A stretch of DNA of 64,000 bases from Smittia aterrima (Eukaryota; Arthropoda; Insecta; Diptera; Chironomidae), in the NCBI GenBank assembly GCA_033063855.1, contig CP093831.1, forward strand, positions 23,002,001-23,066,000. Reading direction: 5' to 3'. Under the pieces are notes generated by a model, which saw only the letters and a program-made list of their open reading frames with translations, had not been told where the DNA came from and searched no databases. The first letter of the stretch is position 1, and each line of letters opens with the position of its first letter. Below are positions 1 to 10,185 of the stretch, in pieces. The translations under genes were made by a program, and so were the position numbers.

Positions 1-116
1 TTAATAAGTCGACAAAATTTAATAAAAAGTAATTAAAACTTTCATTATATAAAGTTTAAAAGTCGACATGAACATCCTTTTCAAATAAAGTTTTCTTTAT
101 AATTTCTCTTCTGTTT

Positions 117-165
117 AGTTGTTCGGTTCGGGCAAGGAGAGTTTGTTTGAGGAATTTCCTTTTAA
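117..165 (+). pseudogene. Odorant receptor exon 3 relic
   Basis: A piece matching the second half of exon 3 of the neighbouring odorant receptors (the stretch encoding LFGSG..ESL.EE) stands alone here, with no exon 1, 2 or 4 around it. The flanks switch abruptly: bases 1-110 match the upstream DNA of the receptor at 5,276, while bases 320-430 resemble the upstream DNA of the receptor at 2,838. The 5' flank of the first receptor is therefore a mosaic. I infer unequal recombination. Confidence 0.5.
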
Positions 166-439
166 ATTCTACTTCATTTATTGAATTTCATTGAAACAAT
201 CAACTCATCAAAACAATTAAAGAAAATTTTGTTATGAGAAAGCAGTGGTACAATAAAAGTTTAATTTAGTTTAAACTTTAAAAGCCCTAAAAATGTATTA
301 TTTTTTTTCTAGAAAGTTTAGTTGAAACTTTTTTCAAATTAAGTTTATACTTCGACGTAGTACCGACTTGACATGAACATGTTTTACTTCGAAAAATTCT
401 CTTCATGTCATTCAATGATTAAGCTTCAAAGGAATCAGA

Positions 440-1778
440 ATGGAAACGATAAATTACAGCGATCGTGTGACTAAGTTTATTTCTTTAGGATTAAAAATCA
501 AAGCAAAATTGTTAGTTTCACATTTTTGCTGGATTCTTTTATAATGAATGATATAATAATCTTTAGGTATGTTGCTTTGTGGATTAGTCACATCAGTTTG
601 CAAGCAGTCATAGGTCTATATTTGATCAAATGTTTCGATGAACTTGATTTCGCTTCTTTTGTTCAAAATGCAACAATGTTTGGTGAGTCGAACATTGATA
701 AGTGAATTAATCCTCTCTCTAGTTTTCTTTCTTCGAATGCTCTTCTACATGATATCACTTCATTTGTTCGGTTCGGGAATGGAGAGTTTGCTTGAGGAAA
801 TTAACAATGAAAGGTGAATGCTCTTGTTATGTTTTTCAAAATTATGATGAGCGCTACTAAAATTAAAATTTCTTTCGATAGGAACAATCCTCTAGACAGC
901 GCAGAACTGAAAATTACAAAAAAATCTTTTGCAAAGATCGAATTCATCATCGCAGTCGGTCTCAGTGTTAGCATCATCGTTTTATATTTGTTTTTGATGC
1001 TAGGCGCTTTATTCTTTAAGTCAAACCAACTTCATCTGCCTTACCAGTTCGTGATAATTTTTTTGCCCTTCGACGAAGTCTTTTCAATCAATTGGTTGTT
1101 GAACTACATTTTCCAACTCATTACGGCATTCGCAGCTAGTATGTTGTTCATAATTTACACTCTTATGGTCCTTGCAATTGTTATTCACTGCTGTTTAATG
1201 TTCGACGAATTGACTATCATGACACAAAGTTTAAGGAAGAATCCAGGAGAGAATGCATTGGAATTAGAGAAAAAGCTAAAGAAATTCATTGAGCGAAGCC
1301 AAATCATTTTATTAAGGCACGAACAAGCCAAGAGCAACGTACAGTTTCATTTTTTCGTTGAGTTTTCTATGCTCTCGTTTGTGCTCTGCTTCAGTTTATA
1401 TGCAAGCTTGATTGAGACAACACCATTGTGTTTTTTTGTGATGTTGGTTTCGTTGTCCCAACTTTTCATCTTTTGTTTTTTGGGGGATCGAGTTAATGAA
1501 CAAATTATGAGATTTGAGGCCACGGTTTATGATCTGGATTGGTATTCAATCAATGTTAAGGATCAAAAAGCAATTTTGTTTCTGTTAATGAAAATCAGAG
1601 ACACGAAAGGTTTCAACGGAATTTTCAACTCAGTCGACATGGAAACTTTCCTTCAAGTAAAAGTTTTATTGTAAAAAAAAATCAAAAGAACTAATTTATT
1701 TATTCAAATATTTTTTTTAAATTTTAGATTGTTAAGTTCGCCTATTCAATGCTGATGGTTCTGCTATCGCGTCAATGA
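440..1778 (+). CDS. Odorant receptor 1 (7TM_6 family, subtype A)
   Basis: Insect odorant receptor, a ligand-selective subunit expected to form a cation channel with Orco in sensory neuron dendrites. Exons 440-510, 567-682, 723-813, 882-1656 and 1728-1778 join in frame to 367 residues, all with GT/AG borders and introns of 40-71 bp. About seven hydrophobic segments are visible (near residues 25-44, 62-80, 110-135, 165-195, 255-280, 285-305, 350-366). Family hallmarks are FLPFD before the fourth helix, FLGDRV, the YDLDWY.....QK.ILFLLM block and DMETFLQ before the final helix. The start was chosen because METINYSD recurs at the same place in every type A copy and follows a conserved leader. AATAAA lies about 100 bp past the stop. 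The type B gene at 2,838 follows on the same strand. The ligand cannot be told. A single long open frame seen here is only exon 4, with intron sequence at both ends. Confidence 0.9.
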
Positions 1779-2237
1779 GGAAATTATCTAAAATTAAAGT
1801 TGAATGTTTATTCGGCGAGTAAATATAAATTGTGAAGGTTATCGTGTGATTTCTTTAAAACTTTCTCATTCTGAAATAAAGAAATAAAGTTTGTTTGATG
1901 AAAGTCACTAAATTATTCAGTTACAGACTTTTTTGAACTACAATCAGAGACTTCAATCAAAGTCAGAGTTTTGTGAAATATATGAAGAGCTTTATTTGAA
2001 AAACACTTACTTTTTATCGCCTTCGCATAACAACTTTTGAAAATTTAGTGGAATTCGATTATTAGATTCGATTATTGATCGATTATGGAGTTCATCAAAA
2101 CTATTTTTTAATGATTTTTCTTGTTAGAAAAAACTTTATTGTGAGCAGGTTTTCTGTCCGTCCGTCTGTCCGTATACACCTAAAATTGTATGAAATGGCC
2201 GGAAATGAATCGTAGACGACCAACTCAGATATACATA

Positions 2238-2465
2238 CAGTCAGAACCGAAAGTATGTCAACACTTTTTATTTTTACAAAATTTTGGTTTCAGGATAAAA
2301 TATTTTAAGAACGCGTAAACATAGAGAGATGATTTAAATTGTTAATTATAGGATTTTTATTCAGCTTCATTTCCCATATTGATAAAATATTAATAATAGT
2401 TACTTCAACGGAAAATATGAACATAAACAAAAAATGGCGATTTCAAAAATGCACAGAATGTAGGT
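2238..2465 (+). mobile_element. Possible Tc1-like transposon end
   Basis: The sequence CAGTCAGAACCGAAAGTATG directly follows a TA dinucleotide. This has the form of a Tc1/mariner terminal repeat inserted at TA, and about 220 bp of unrelated AT-rich DNA follow before receptor-like sequence resumes. I found neither the opposite terminus nor a transposase, so this would be a one-ended fragment. The right boundary is a guess. Confidence 0.3.
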
Positions 2466-2477
2466 CATTTGATTTTG

Positions 2478-2513
2478 CTTGGGTTTGCTTAAGGAAATTA
2501 ACGATGAAAGGTT
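2478..2513 (+). pseudogene. Odorant receptor exon 3 end relic
   Basis: Some 36 bases match the end of type A exon 3, including the GAAATTAAC.ATGAAAGGT donor region. An in-frame TAA replaces the usual GAG codon. No other exons flank it. It is a broken remnant in the spacer upstream of receptor 2. Confidence 0.45.
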
Positions 2514-2837
2514 GAGCTATGTCTGGTGAGCAATTGTACCAGTCTGAAGCTCACGGATTCAATATTTTATTTTTTTGGGTTTAACCGAATATTTCTCAAC
2601 TCCGCCGCTTACTTATTCGTCTACTTGGTAGACTGTACCTTGGAAACCACCGAAAACTTTCCAAGTGAGAAGAAGTTTTAAAACCACAAAAGTTTACATT
2701 TTTATTTTTCAGAAAAGTCATTGAAACTTTCTTCAAATCAAATTTATACTTCGTCAAAGTATCGACACGAACATGATTTACTTTGAAAAATTTCCTTCAT
2801 GTTTGTCATTCAATGATTGAGCTTTAAAGGAATCAGA

Positions 2838-4148
2838 ATGAAAAAAATAAATCACAGCGACTGTGTCGCAAAGTTTATTTTTTCAGGATTAAATATTACA
2901 AACAAATTGTTAGTTCAACATTTAAACTTTAGATTATAATTAACAATTTAATTCTTTAGGTATTTTACCTTCTGGATTAGTGAAGCCTGCAGCGTTGCAA
3001 CACTCGCTCTCTACTTGATCAAGTATTTTGAAGAACTTGATTTTGCTTCATTGATTGAGATTGAAACAATACTTGGTGAGCCGAACGGTCAAAGAATAAT
3101 TCGTTGACTTATAATTTGTTTAGCTTTTCATGTTCGATTTATGCTCTTCTTGGTGTCACTTCATTTGTTTCGATCAGGAATGAAGACTCTGACTGAGGAA
3201 ATCAATGATGAAAGGTGATTTTAAAGAGTGACACGAGATTTACATAAACAAAAATCTTTTTTAATAGGAATCAATCGACAGGCATTGCAAAACTTTCCAC
3301 GACAAAGGATTTGTTTGCAAAGATCGAATTCTTCGTGGCACTCAATCTCAGTTTTTGTGTCATCGCTATGTATCTTGTTTTGATGTTAAGCACTTTATTC
3401 GTGAAGTCAAATCAATATCAACTTCCAAACGTGGGCGTGATAATTTTTTTACCCTTTGATAAGATCTTTTCGATCAATTGGTTTCTGAACTACATTTCTC
3501 AACTCGTTACAATATTCTTCGCCGGTTTATTATTCGTATTTTACGCTATTCCGGTCCTCGCCATTTTTAATCACTCTTGTTTGATGTTTGACGAATTGAT
3601 TATCATGGCCCAATGTTTAAATAATTTAAAAGAAAATCCAGAAGAGAACTCAGAGTTAAAGCTCGAGGATCTCATTGACCGAAGCCAAGTCGTTTTTACA
3701 AGACATGAAAAAGCCAAGGGAACTTTACAGTTTCACTTCTTTGTCGAGTTTACTTTGCTCTCGTTTGTGATTTGCTTTAGTTTATACGCGAGCTTGATAG
3801 AAATGACTCCATTATTTCTCATGATCTTTATGATTTCGATTGTACAACTTTTCATCTATTGCTTCTTGGGGGAGCGAGTTAATTATCGAATTAAAATACT
3901 TGAGGCAACGGTTTATGACATTGAATGGTTTTCAAGCAATGCTAAGGAACAAAAATCAATTTTATTTCTTCTCATGAAGATCAGAGACACGAAAGGCTTC
4001 AACGGAATTTTCAACTCAGTCGACATGGAAACTTTTCTTAAAGTAAAACAAATTAGAAGAAAAAAAATTAATCATTAAATATTTAATTAAACTTTAGATT
4101 GTGAAGTTCATCTATTCAATGCTGATGGTGCTGCTATCGCGTCAATAA
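2838..4148 (+). CDS. Odorant receptor 2 (7TM_6 family, subtype B)
   Basis: Exons 2838-2908, 2960-3075, 3124-3214, 3268-4042 and 4098-4148 give 367 residues with the same exon lengths and phases as receptor 1. Exon 1 reads MKKINHSDCVAKF, the mark of subtype B. Exon 2 reads YFTFWISEACSVATLALYL, the first membrane helix. The family signatures FLPFD, FLGERV, YDIEWF, ILFLLMKIRDTKGFNGIF and DMETFL are all present and no frame is broken. The protein ends LLSRQ. Its best match in the window is receptor 4 at 6,853, not its immediate neighbours, so subtype tracks alternate gene positions. As an OR it should pair with Orco in a dendritic membrane; expression and ligand are unknown. Confidence 0.9.
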
Positions 4149-4188
4149 GGAATTATATTGTAATCTCGAGGCCCTCGAGTCGAGGGTC

Positions 4189-4635
4189 TCACAAGAAAAC
4201 GACTGAGAAAGCTGAAGCGAAGACGAATGCAAGAAGAATACAAGCTAACTCATCGAAAGGGAGAACGGTCTTTTCTTCTGATGTGTGAGCAGCTCCAGGA
4301 GGAACGATGATGAAGAAAGCGTCCGTTTCATGTATTTTACTAGCAATCACAATGTCATTAATTTCTTTAAAATTGGGATACGAAGATAGAAGCCAGTTAC
4401 ATCTTGGCTGGTTATGTTTTCCTTTGAATTCCTTCTTCTCATTAAAATTCAGATATCGCGGCGGATCAGCATCAATGTAAAGTTCAAATGACGACTCATT
4501 TCTTTAGCCAAGGTGAAGCGATATCATGTGTGAATGTTTTCCACATTTCCGTCTTTGTTTGTGGACCAGATAAAAGAACTTTCATTGGCGATTCATAGAT
4601 AATAATATAACTAGATGCGATCCTAAAGTTCTAGG
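4189..4635 (-). pseudogene. Ionotropic-receptor-like relic, copy 1
   Basis: On the minus strand an open frame runs from 4,503 to a TGA at 4,189, about 104 codons. It carries SKIHETDAFFIIVPPG, then EEKTVLPFDE and a hydrophobic run of about 20 residues. This order (late ligand-binding lobe, PPG turn, EK..LPFD, first pore-side helix) is that of insect ionotropic receptors. The frame stops just after the helix, so the ion pore and second lobe are missing. A further coding-like piece (ESPMKVLLSGPQ) lies upstream in another frame behind stops. It is a broken fragment, duplicated at 9,745-10,104. The family call rests on short motifs and could be wrong. Confidence 0.5.
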
Positions 4636-5095
4636 AGGTTGCATTGTTTTTGCTTTTCGCTTTGTATGATTCCGTTCCGGAATCAAATATTTTGCTCCAT
4701 TTCGGATTGGAATCATCCAGAAATTGTTTAGCTGATGTAAATAAAATTAGTTTTTGATAGAATTATTTTCCTTGCTGTCGACTTTAAACTTTCTACTGTT
4801 AAACAAGTGAAGCTTTTATATCTTAAGTCGATCCCCAACCTTCCTCATTGCAAAAAAATCCTTAAGGGCCAAGCGAACTAGTAAAACTTTTATTTTGAAT
4901 AAAACATTAACTTGGTTTCTGTTGAATTTGCTCCAACCTTCTTGAACAGCAACAACAACCAAGAATGAACGAAAAAAATCTGCTTCATTCCGAAACGGAA
5001 TCATACAAAGCGAAAAGCAAAAATAGTGCAACCTCCTTGAACTTTAGTGTCGCATCTAGTTGAATTGTTATCTATGGGCGATTTCGAAAGCCTTA
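4590..5095. repeat. Long inverted repeat upstream of receptor 3
   Basis: The arm at about 4,590-4,690 and the arm at about 4,975-5,095 are reverse complements at roughly 85-90 percent by eye. Shared words are AACTAGATGCGA, AGGAGGTTGCA and GCTTTTCGCTTTGTATGATT. The left arm overlaps the ionotropic-receptor-like relic. The pair recurs at 11,343-11,815, so it predates duplication of the block. It may be a foldback or MITE-like element, or an inverted copy of receptor debris. Confidence 0.6.
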
Positions 5096-5220
5096 TACCA
5101 GAGACTACCTCGGTGCGATCTAATTTTCTTTAATAAGTCGACAAATTGTAATTAAAAGTAATTAAAACTTTCAACATATAAAGTTTGAAAGTCGACACGA
5201 ACATCCTTTTCAACTAAAGT

Positions 5221-5275
5221 TTTCTTTATAATTTCTCTTCATGTCATTCAATGACTAAGCTTCAAAGGAGTCAGA
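5221..5275 (+). promoter_or_regulatory. Conserved receptor leader with TATA-like and Inr-like words
   Basis: TTTATAATTTCTC is followed by TTCATGTCATTCAATGA and then AAAGGAGTCAG directly before the ATG. The leader, without the TATA-like word in some copies, recurs before every receptor start in the array (near 371, 2,780, 6,825, 8,281, 11,941, 14,821 and 16,935). TCATTC fits the insect initiator TCAKTY. TATA and Inr lie about 19 bp apart, a little short. A shared core promoter or 5' leader is inferred. Confidence 0.4.
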
Positions 5276-6611
5276 ATGGAAACGATAAATTACAGCGACT
5301 GTGTTGCTAAACTTGTTTCAGTAGGATTAAAAATCAAATCGAAATTGTTAGTTTCACATTTTTGCTGGATTTTTTTATAATGGAATAAATATTCTTTAGA
5401 TATTGGACCTGGTGGATTAGTCAGCTCAGTTTGCAAGCAGTAATTAGTCTCTACTTGATCGAATATTTCGATAAACTTAATTTCGCTTCTTTCATTGAGA
5501 CTGGAACAATTTTCGGTGAGTCGAACCTTCAAATGTCAATTAATCCTCTCTACAGTTTTCTTTCTTCGAATGCTCTTCTACATGGTATCACTTCATTTGT
5601 TCGGTTCGGGAATGGAAAGTTTGCTTGAGAAAATTAACAATGAAAGGTGAATGTTCTTGTTATTAATCTGAAAATTAAGGAGAGTGCTACAAGAATTAAA
5701 ATCTCTTTCGTAAAGAAATAACCCTCTGGACAGCGCAGAAATAAAAACGACAAAAAAATCTTTTGCAAAGACCGAATTCTTCATCGCAGCCGGTCTCAGT
5801 GTGTGCATCTTTGTAATGTATTTGTTTTTGATGTTAAGCGCTTTATTCAATAAGTCAAACCAACTTCATATGCCTTACCAATATGTGATAATTTTCTTGT
5901 CCTTCGACGAAGTCTTTTCATTTAATTGGTTGTTGAATTACATTTTCCAACTCATTACGGCGTTCTTTGCCGTTGTTCTGTTCACAATTTACAATCTTAT
6001 GGTCCTTGCGATTGTTAATCATTGTTGTTTAATGTTCGAGGTATTGACTATCATGACACAAAGTTTATTGGATAATCCACAAGAGAATGCAATAATATCG
6101 GAAAATAAGCTAAAGAAATTCATTGAGCGAAGCCAAGTCATTTTATTAAGGCACGAACAAGCCAAGAGCAATGTACGGTTTCATTTTTTCATTGAGTTTT
6201 CTATGCTCTCTTTTGTGCTCTGCTTCAGTTTATATGCGAGCCTGATTGAGACAACACCATTGTGTATTTTTGTGGTGTTGGTTTCGTTGTTCCAACTTTT
6301 CATATTTTGCTTCTTGGGGGATCGAGTTAATGAACAAATTAAGAGATATGAGGCAACGGTTTATGACTTGGAATGGTATTCAGCCAATGCTAAGGACCAA
6401 AAAGCAATTTTGTTTCTTCTGATGAAGATCAGGGACACGAAAGGCTTCAACGGAATTTTCAACTCAGTCGACATGGAAACTTTCCTTCAAGTAAAAGTTT
6501 TATTGTAAAATAAATCAAAAGAACCAATTTATTTAATCAAATATTTTCTTTAAATTTTAGATTGTTAAGTTCGCCTATTCAATGCTGATGGTTCTGCCAT
6601 CACTTCAGTGA
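5276..6611 (+). CDS. Odorant receptor 3 (7TM_6 family, subtype A)
   Basis: Exons 5276-5346, 5400-5515, 5556-5646, 5716-6490 and 6561-6611 give 367 residues. Exon 4 uses an acceptor with the sequence CGTAAAG, not the CGATAG seen in the other type A copies; the reading frame is kept (AG/A = Arg) but splicing may be weaker. Hallmarks are present: FLSFDEVF (Ser for the usual Pro), FLGDRV, YDLEWY, ILFLLMKIRDTKGF and DMETFLQ. The C-terminus reads VLPSLQ where the others read VLLSRQ or similar. Receptor 4 follows only 241 bp after the stop, the tightest spacing in the array. Highly similar to receptor 1 over exon 4. Confidence 0.88.
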
Positions 6612-6852
6612 GGAATACATCTTACATTAAAGTTTAATGTTCATTCGGCGTGTAACTAAAATTTCTAAAGGTTAACGTGTGATTTCTTTGAAACTGTCTC
6701 GTTCTGAAATAAATAAATAAAGTTTGTTTCATTTTGTTTGATAAAAGTCGTCACTAAATTATTCAGTTACAGACTTTTTTTAACAGTTAAGCAATTGTTA
6801 GTCAGAAAAAATTAGATTGATCAATCATTGCTTGAGCTTTAAAGGAATCAGA

Positions 6853-8171
6853 ATGAAAAAGATAAATTACAGCGACTTTGTGGCAAAGTTTATTTCTTCA
6901 GTAATAAATATAACAAACAAATTGTTAGTTCTGCATTTTAATTTGACAGTGTGATTAACAATTTAATTATTTAGGTATTTAACCTTCTGGATTAGTGAAG
7001 CCTGCTGCGTTGCAACACTCGCTTTCTACTTGATCAAGTATTTTGATGAACTTGATTTTGCTCCATTGATTGAGACTGAAACAATACTTGGTGAGACGAA
7101 TGGTTAAAAAATAATTCGTCGACTTATAATTTGTTTAGCTTTACATGTTCGAATGATGCTTTACTTGGTGTCACTCCATTTGTTCGGATCGAGAATTAAG
7201 ACTCTGACTGTGGAAATCAATGATGAAAGGTGATTTTTGTTTAAATCTTTTAGTTCAAGCTTTGGATAAACTAAAATCTATTTCGATAGGGATAAATCTA
7301 GAGACTGCTCAAAACTCTCTACGACAAAGGATTTGTTTGCAAAAATCGAATTCTTCGTGGCACTCAATCTCAGTTTTAGTATCATCGCTATGTATCTTGT
7401 TTTGATGCTAAGCACTTTATTCGTGAAGTCAAATCAATATCAACTTCCAAACGCAGTCGTGATATTTTTTTTGCCCTTTGATGAGATCTTTTCGATCAAT
7501 TGGATTCTGAACTACATTTTTCAACTCGTTACAATATTCTTTGCCGGTTTATTATTCTTAATTTACGCTGTTCCGGTCCTCGCCATTGTTAATCACTCAT
7601 GTTTGATGTTTGACGAATTGATTATCATGGTCCATTGTTTAAATAATTTAAAAGAGAATCCAGGAGAGAATTCAGAGTTGAAGCTCAAGGATCTCAATGA
7701 ACGAAGCCAAGTCGTTTTTATAAGACATGAAGAAGCCAAGGGAACTTTGCAGTTTCACTTCTTTGTTGAGTTTTCTTTCCTCTCGTTTTTGATTTGCTTC
7801 AGTTTATACGCAAATCTGATAGAAATGACTCCATTATTTCTCATGATGATGATGATTTCGATTGTACAACTTTTCATCTTTTGCTTGTTGGGGGAGCGAG
7901 TTAATGAACGAATTAAAATACTTGAGGCATCGGTTTATGACATGGAATGGTTTTCATGCAATGTTAAGGAACAAAAATTAATTTTGTTTCTTCTAATGAA
8001 AATCAGGGACACGAAAGGCTTCAACGGAATTTTCAACTCTGTCGACATGGAAACTTTTCTTCAAGTAAAACCAATTGAAAGAAAAAAAATTATTCATCAA
8101 ATATTTTATTTAAATTTTAGATTGTGAAGTTCATCTATTCAATGCTGATGGTTCTGTTATCGCGTCAATAA
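6853..8171 (+). CDS. Odorant receptor 4 (7TM_6 family, subtype B)
   Basis: Exons 6853-6923, 6975-7090, 7139-7229, 7290-8064 and 8121-8171 give 367 residues. Starts MKKINYSDFVAKF and ends LLSRQ. FLPFDEIF, LLGERV, YDMEWF, ILFLLMKIRDTKGF and DMETFLQ are intact. Exon 3 reads GSRIKTLTVEINDER, with Arg and Ile in place of the Gly-Met seen in type A copies, and Val for the first Glu of the otherwise common EEIN; effect unknown. A small open frame overlapping exon 3 and intron 3 is a shadow. The gene shares its 5' leader with the other receptors and is closest to receptor 2. Confidence 0.9.
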
Positions 8172-8194
8172 GGAATTAGATTTCATTTCCGATG

Positions 8195-8238
8195 TCCCAA
8201 GTTCTTGTTTTTTGACATTGAAGAAAAAAGAATAATCT
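8195..8238 (-). repeat. Short relic shared with the retrotransposon tail at 9.6 kb
   Basis: About 40 bases (GACATTGAAGAA, AAAGAATAAT.TTGGACATCA) match 9,560-9,605 in the same orientation. They lie between the end of receptor 4 and the leader of the deleted receptor. It is a fragment only. Confidence 0.35.
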
Positions 8239-8239
8239 T

Positions 8240-8480
8240 GGACATCAAAAGTTGACATGAACATCATCTTTTTAACAAAGTTTTCTTTATAATTTCTCTT
8301 CATGTTATTCAATGACTAAGCTTCTGAGTAATCAGAATGGAAACGATAAATTACAGAGACTCTGTGTAACTAAAATTTGTGAAGGTTATCGTGTGATTTC
8401 TTTGAAACTGTCTCGTTCTGAAATGAATAATTAAAGTTTTTTTCTTTTGTTTAATGGAAGTCGTCATTAAATTATTTAGT
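8240..8480 (+). pseudogene. Internally deleted type A odorant receptor
   Basis: A type A leader, including CTTTATAATTTCTCTTCATG, runs into ATG at 8,337 and 11 codons of exon 1 (METINYRDSV then TAA at 8,367). From there the sequence continues without a break as the 3' region found after the stops of receptors 1 and 3 (GTGAAGGTTATCGTGTGATT, then TCTCGTTCTGAAAT). The rest of exon 1 and exons 2-5 are gone. The junction carries a short GTGTAACTA word also found in the receptor 3 trailer, which would fit a deletion between short matching words. It cannot make a receptor. Confidence 0.75.
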
Positions 8481-8778
8481 TACAGACTTTTTTGAACGGC
8501 TAAGAATTTTTAGTCAGAAGAAATTATATTTTCACTGTTTTCCAATTGGCTGATAAGTTTCATTTTGTAGACGACATTAAATAAGAAAATGCAAAAGCTG
8601 AGATTAAAAAATATTGAATAATAAATAAATCATCATTTCCTTAGAAAGTTCTAAGCAGTGTTTTCATAAAATATATTTTTTGATTGTTTTGACAACTTCA
8701 GCAAAAATAAAAACGAAGCTCCTAAAAACATTTTTTGAATCATGAAAATATGTCGCATGATAACAGATTTTTCGTTAA

Positions 8779-8970
8779 CTACGTGAATAATATTGAAGCA
8801 ATTTCGATGGCAGAAAAGTTACAGAGCTCAGCAATGAAAGTAATCATCGACAATGCGTAAGCATTGATTAAGCCAAATGTAGAAGCTACTTGTAAGATGA
8901 TCAATCGAAAGAACAAGAATATCGCGAAGTTCAAGGTCAATAAGTTAATTCTCAAGATATTGAACTTCAT
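8779..8970 (-). CDS. Hypothetical small membrane protein
   Basis: A 63-residue frame starting MKFNILRINLL has two hydrophobic stretches (about residues 9-28 and 32-48). I recognise no family. The ATG sits right at the junction with the 3' tail of a non-LTR retrotransposon, so its good start context (AAAAC-ATG) comes from that element. The surrounding DNA reappears at about 13,640-13,910, where the same frame is broken and only the two ends are recognisable. It may be a receptor fragment or a chance frame. Confidence 0.25.
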   Translation of the reverse strand: MKFNILRINLLTLNFAIFLFFRLIILQVASTFGLINAYALSMITFIAELCNFSAIEIASILFT

Positions 8971-8974
8971 GTTT

Positions 8975-9640
8975 TAGTTTAGTTTTGTTTATTTCATGAA
9001 TTTTTAACCCAATAAGAGCCAGGCTCTTTTTAACATAAGTGACTTTGGGCAAATTAATATTAATTGATTTCTTGTTGAGACGTTGAATTTTTCTTCCTTC
9101 GTTTCCACCGCCATCAACTGAAACAAAAACATTATTGGTTTCGACCGAGTTTCATACTGCAAAATAAAGGAAGAGGAAAGGGGAAAAGGATGTGTACTAA
9201 ATATCTAAGTTTTCTTCGAGGCAAAGTAAGAGAGTGTCTCACGTCTGAAAGTTGCATTCGCGTCAATTTGTCGCAGATCACTGTCCATAGCGTTCCATAT
9301 TTGAACACCCAGTACAAAGAATGATTTTTTGTATTGATTGCTGTTGAACTTTTTTGGCAATCCTAGGGAATTACCTCGCGGGAAACGTGGGAAAAGAAGT
9401 CTTTGATACAGCTGCGGCGGAGATTTTGTTATCCAAATATTTGCTGAAGGTTTTCTTTGTCTCAATTTTACTTGCAGTACTTAGTATGCAACCCACGAAC
9501 GATGAATTATGAATTGAAATAGAGTACATACGTCTTAAAGGACTTAAAGCAACTTCTTGGTTTTCGACATTGAAGAATAAAGAATAATGTTGGACATCAA
9601 TGTAAACTGGAAAGCTCCTCTTCACAACTGAAGATGATAA
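8975..9640 (-). mobile_element. 3' fragment of a non-LTR retrotransposon
   Basis: On the minus strand a frame at 9,465-9,205 contains LPKKFNSNQYKKSFFVLGVQ followed by IWNAMDSDLRQ and FRRETLSYFA. This is the usual C-terminal end of LINE reverse-transcriptase polyproteins (a pattern like 'KKSFF..G...WN.L......F...L..Y'). A coding-like piece just upstream (9,625-9,371) is in another frame, so the copy is broken. The 3' region ends GAGCCTGGCTCTTATTGGG then AT-rich AAATAAACAAAAC near 8,985. It is 5'-truncated, as LINE insertions often are. The exact clade is unclear. Confidence 0.6.
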
Positions 9641-9744
9641 AGTTTTTAAGCAGAATTCTTACAACATTTCATGCTGGTTTGAGTTGTTTGATTCAAATGA
9701 AAGCTCCGACGATATTAATAACAAACTCAGCAAGTGATTGTGAT

Positions 9745-10104
9745 CTCGAGAGTCTCACAAAAAAAAAACGACTGAGAAACAGCTCCAGAACAGCTCCAGG
9801 AGAACGATGATGAAGAAAGCGTCCGTTTCATGTATTTTATTAGCAATCACAATGTCATAAATTTCTATAAAATTGAGATACGAAGATAGAAGTTACATCT
9901 CGGCTGGTTATGTTTTCCTTTGAATTACTTCTTCTCATTAAAATTCAGATATCGCGGCGGATCAGCATCAATGTAAATTTCAAACGACGACTCATTTCTT
10001 CAGCCAAGATGAAGCAATATCCTGTGTAAATGTTTTCCACTTTTCTGTCTTTGTTTGTGGACCAGATAAAAGAACTTTCATTGGCGATTCATAGATAACA
10101 ATAT
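9745..10104 (-). pseudogene. Ionotropic-receptor-like relic, copy 2
   Basis: A second copy of the relic at 4,189-4,635, recognised by ATGAAACGGACGCTTTCTTC and GCTGATCCGCCGCGATATC on the minus strand. It has extra stops (TAA after NEKK) and a deletion before the membrane segment. Its upstream continuation resumes at 11,343 after about 1.24 kb of inserted mobile elements. Comparison with copy 1 gives the empty target site for those insertions. Confidence 0.5.
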
Positions 10105-10185
10105 TCTTGGAACGAGTGAATCGGGACAGTGTGGAATGTGGAACATTCTATATGCTTTCCAAACTTTGAAAGAAAAACATTTGTT

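Larger units (their letters stand above)
1779..2837. other. Spacer between receptors 1 and 2
   Basis: It holds the 3' region of receptor 1, then a stretch at about 1,925-2,100 that reappears at 14,620-14,760 and 16,720-16,920 (markers are CGCCTTCG and an ACTTTTGAAAATTTA block). A (CCGT)n-like run near 2,157-2,180, a possible Tc1-like end and an exon 3 relic follow. No intact gene is seen. Confidence 0.6.

Noticed and set aside
4816..5031. A 71-codon minus-strand frame in the spacer before receptor 3
   Set aside because: It runs through one arm of an inverted repeat and is not kept in the second copy at about 11,550-11,760.
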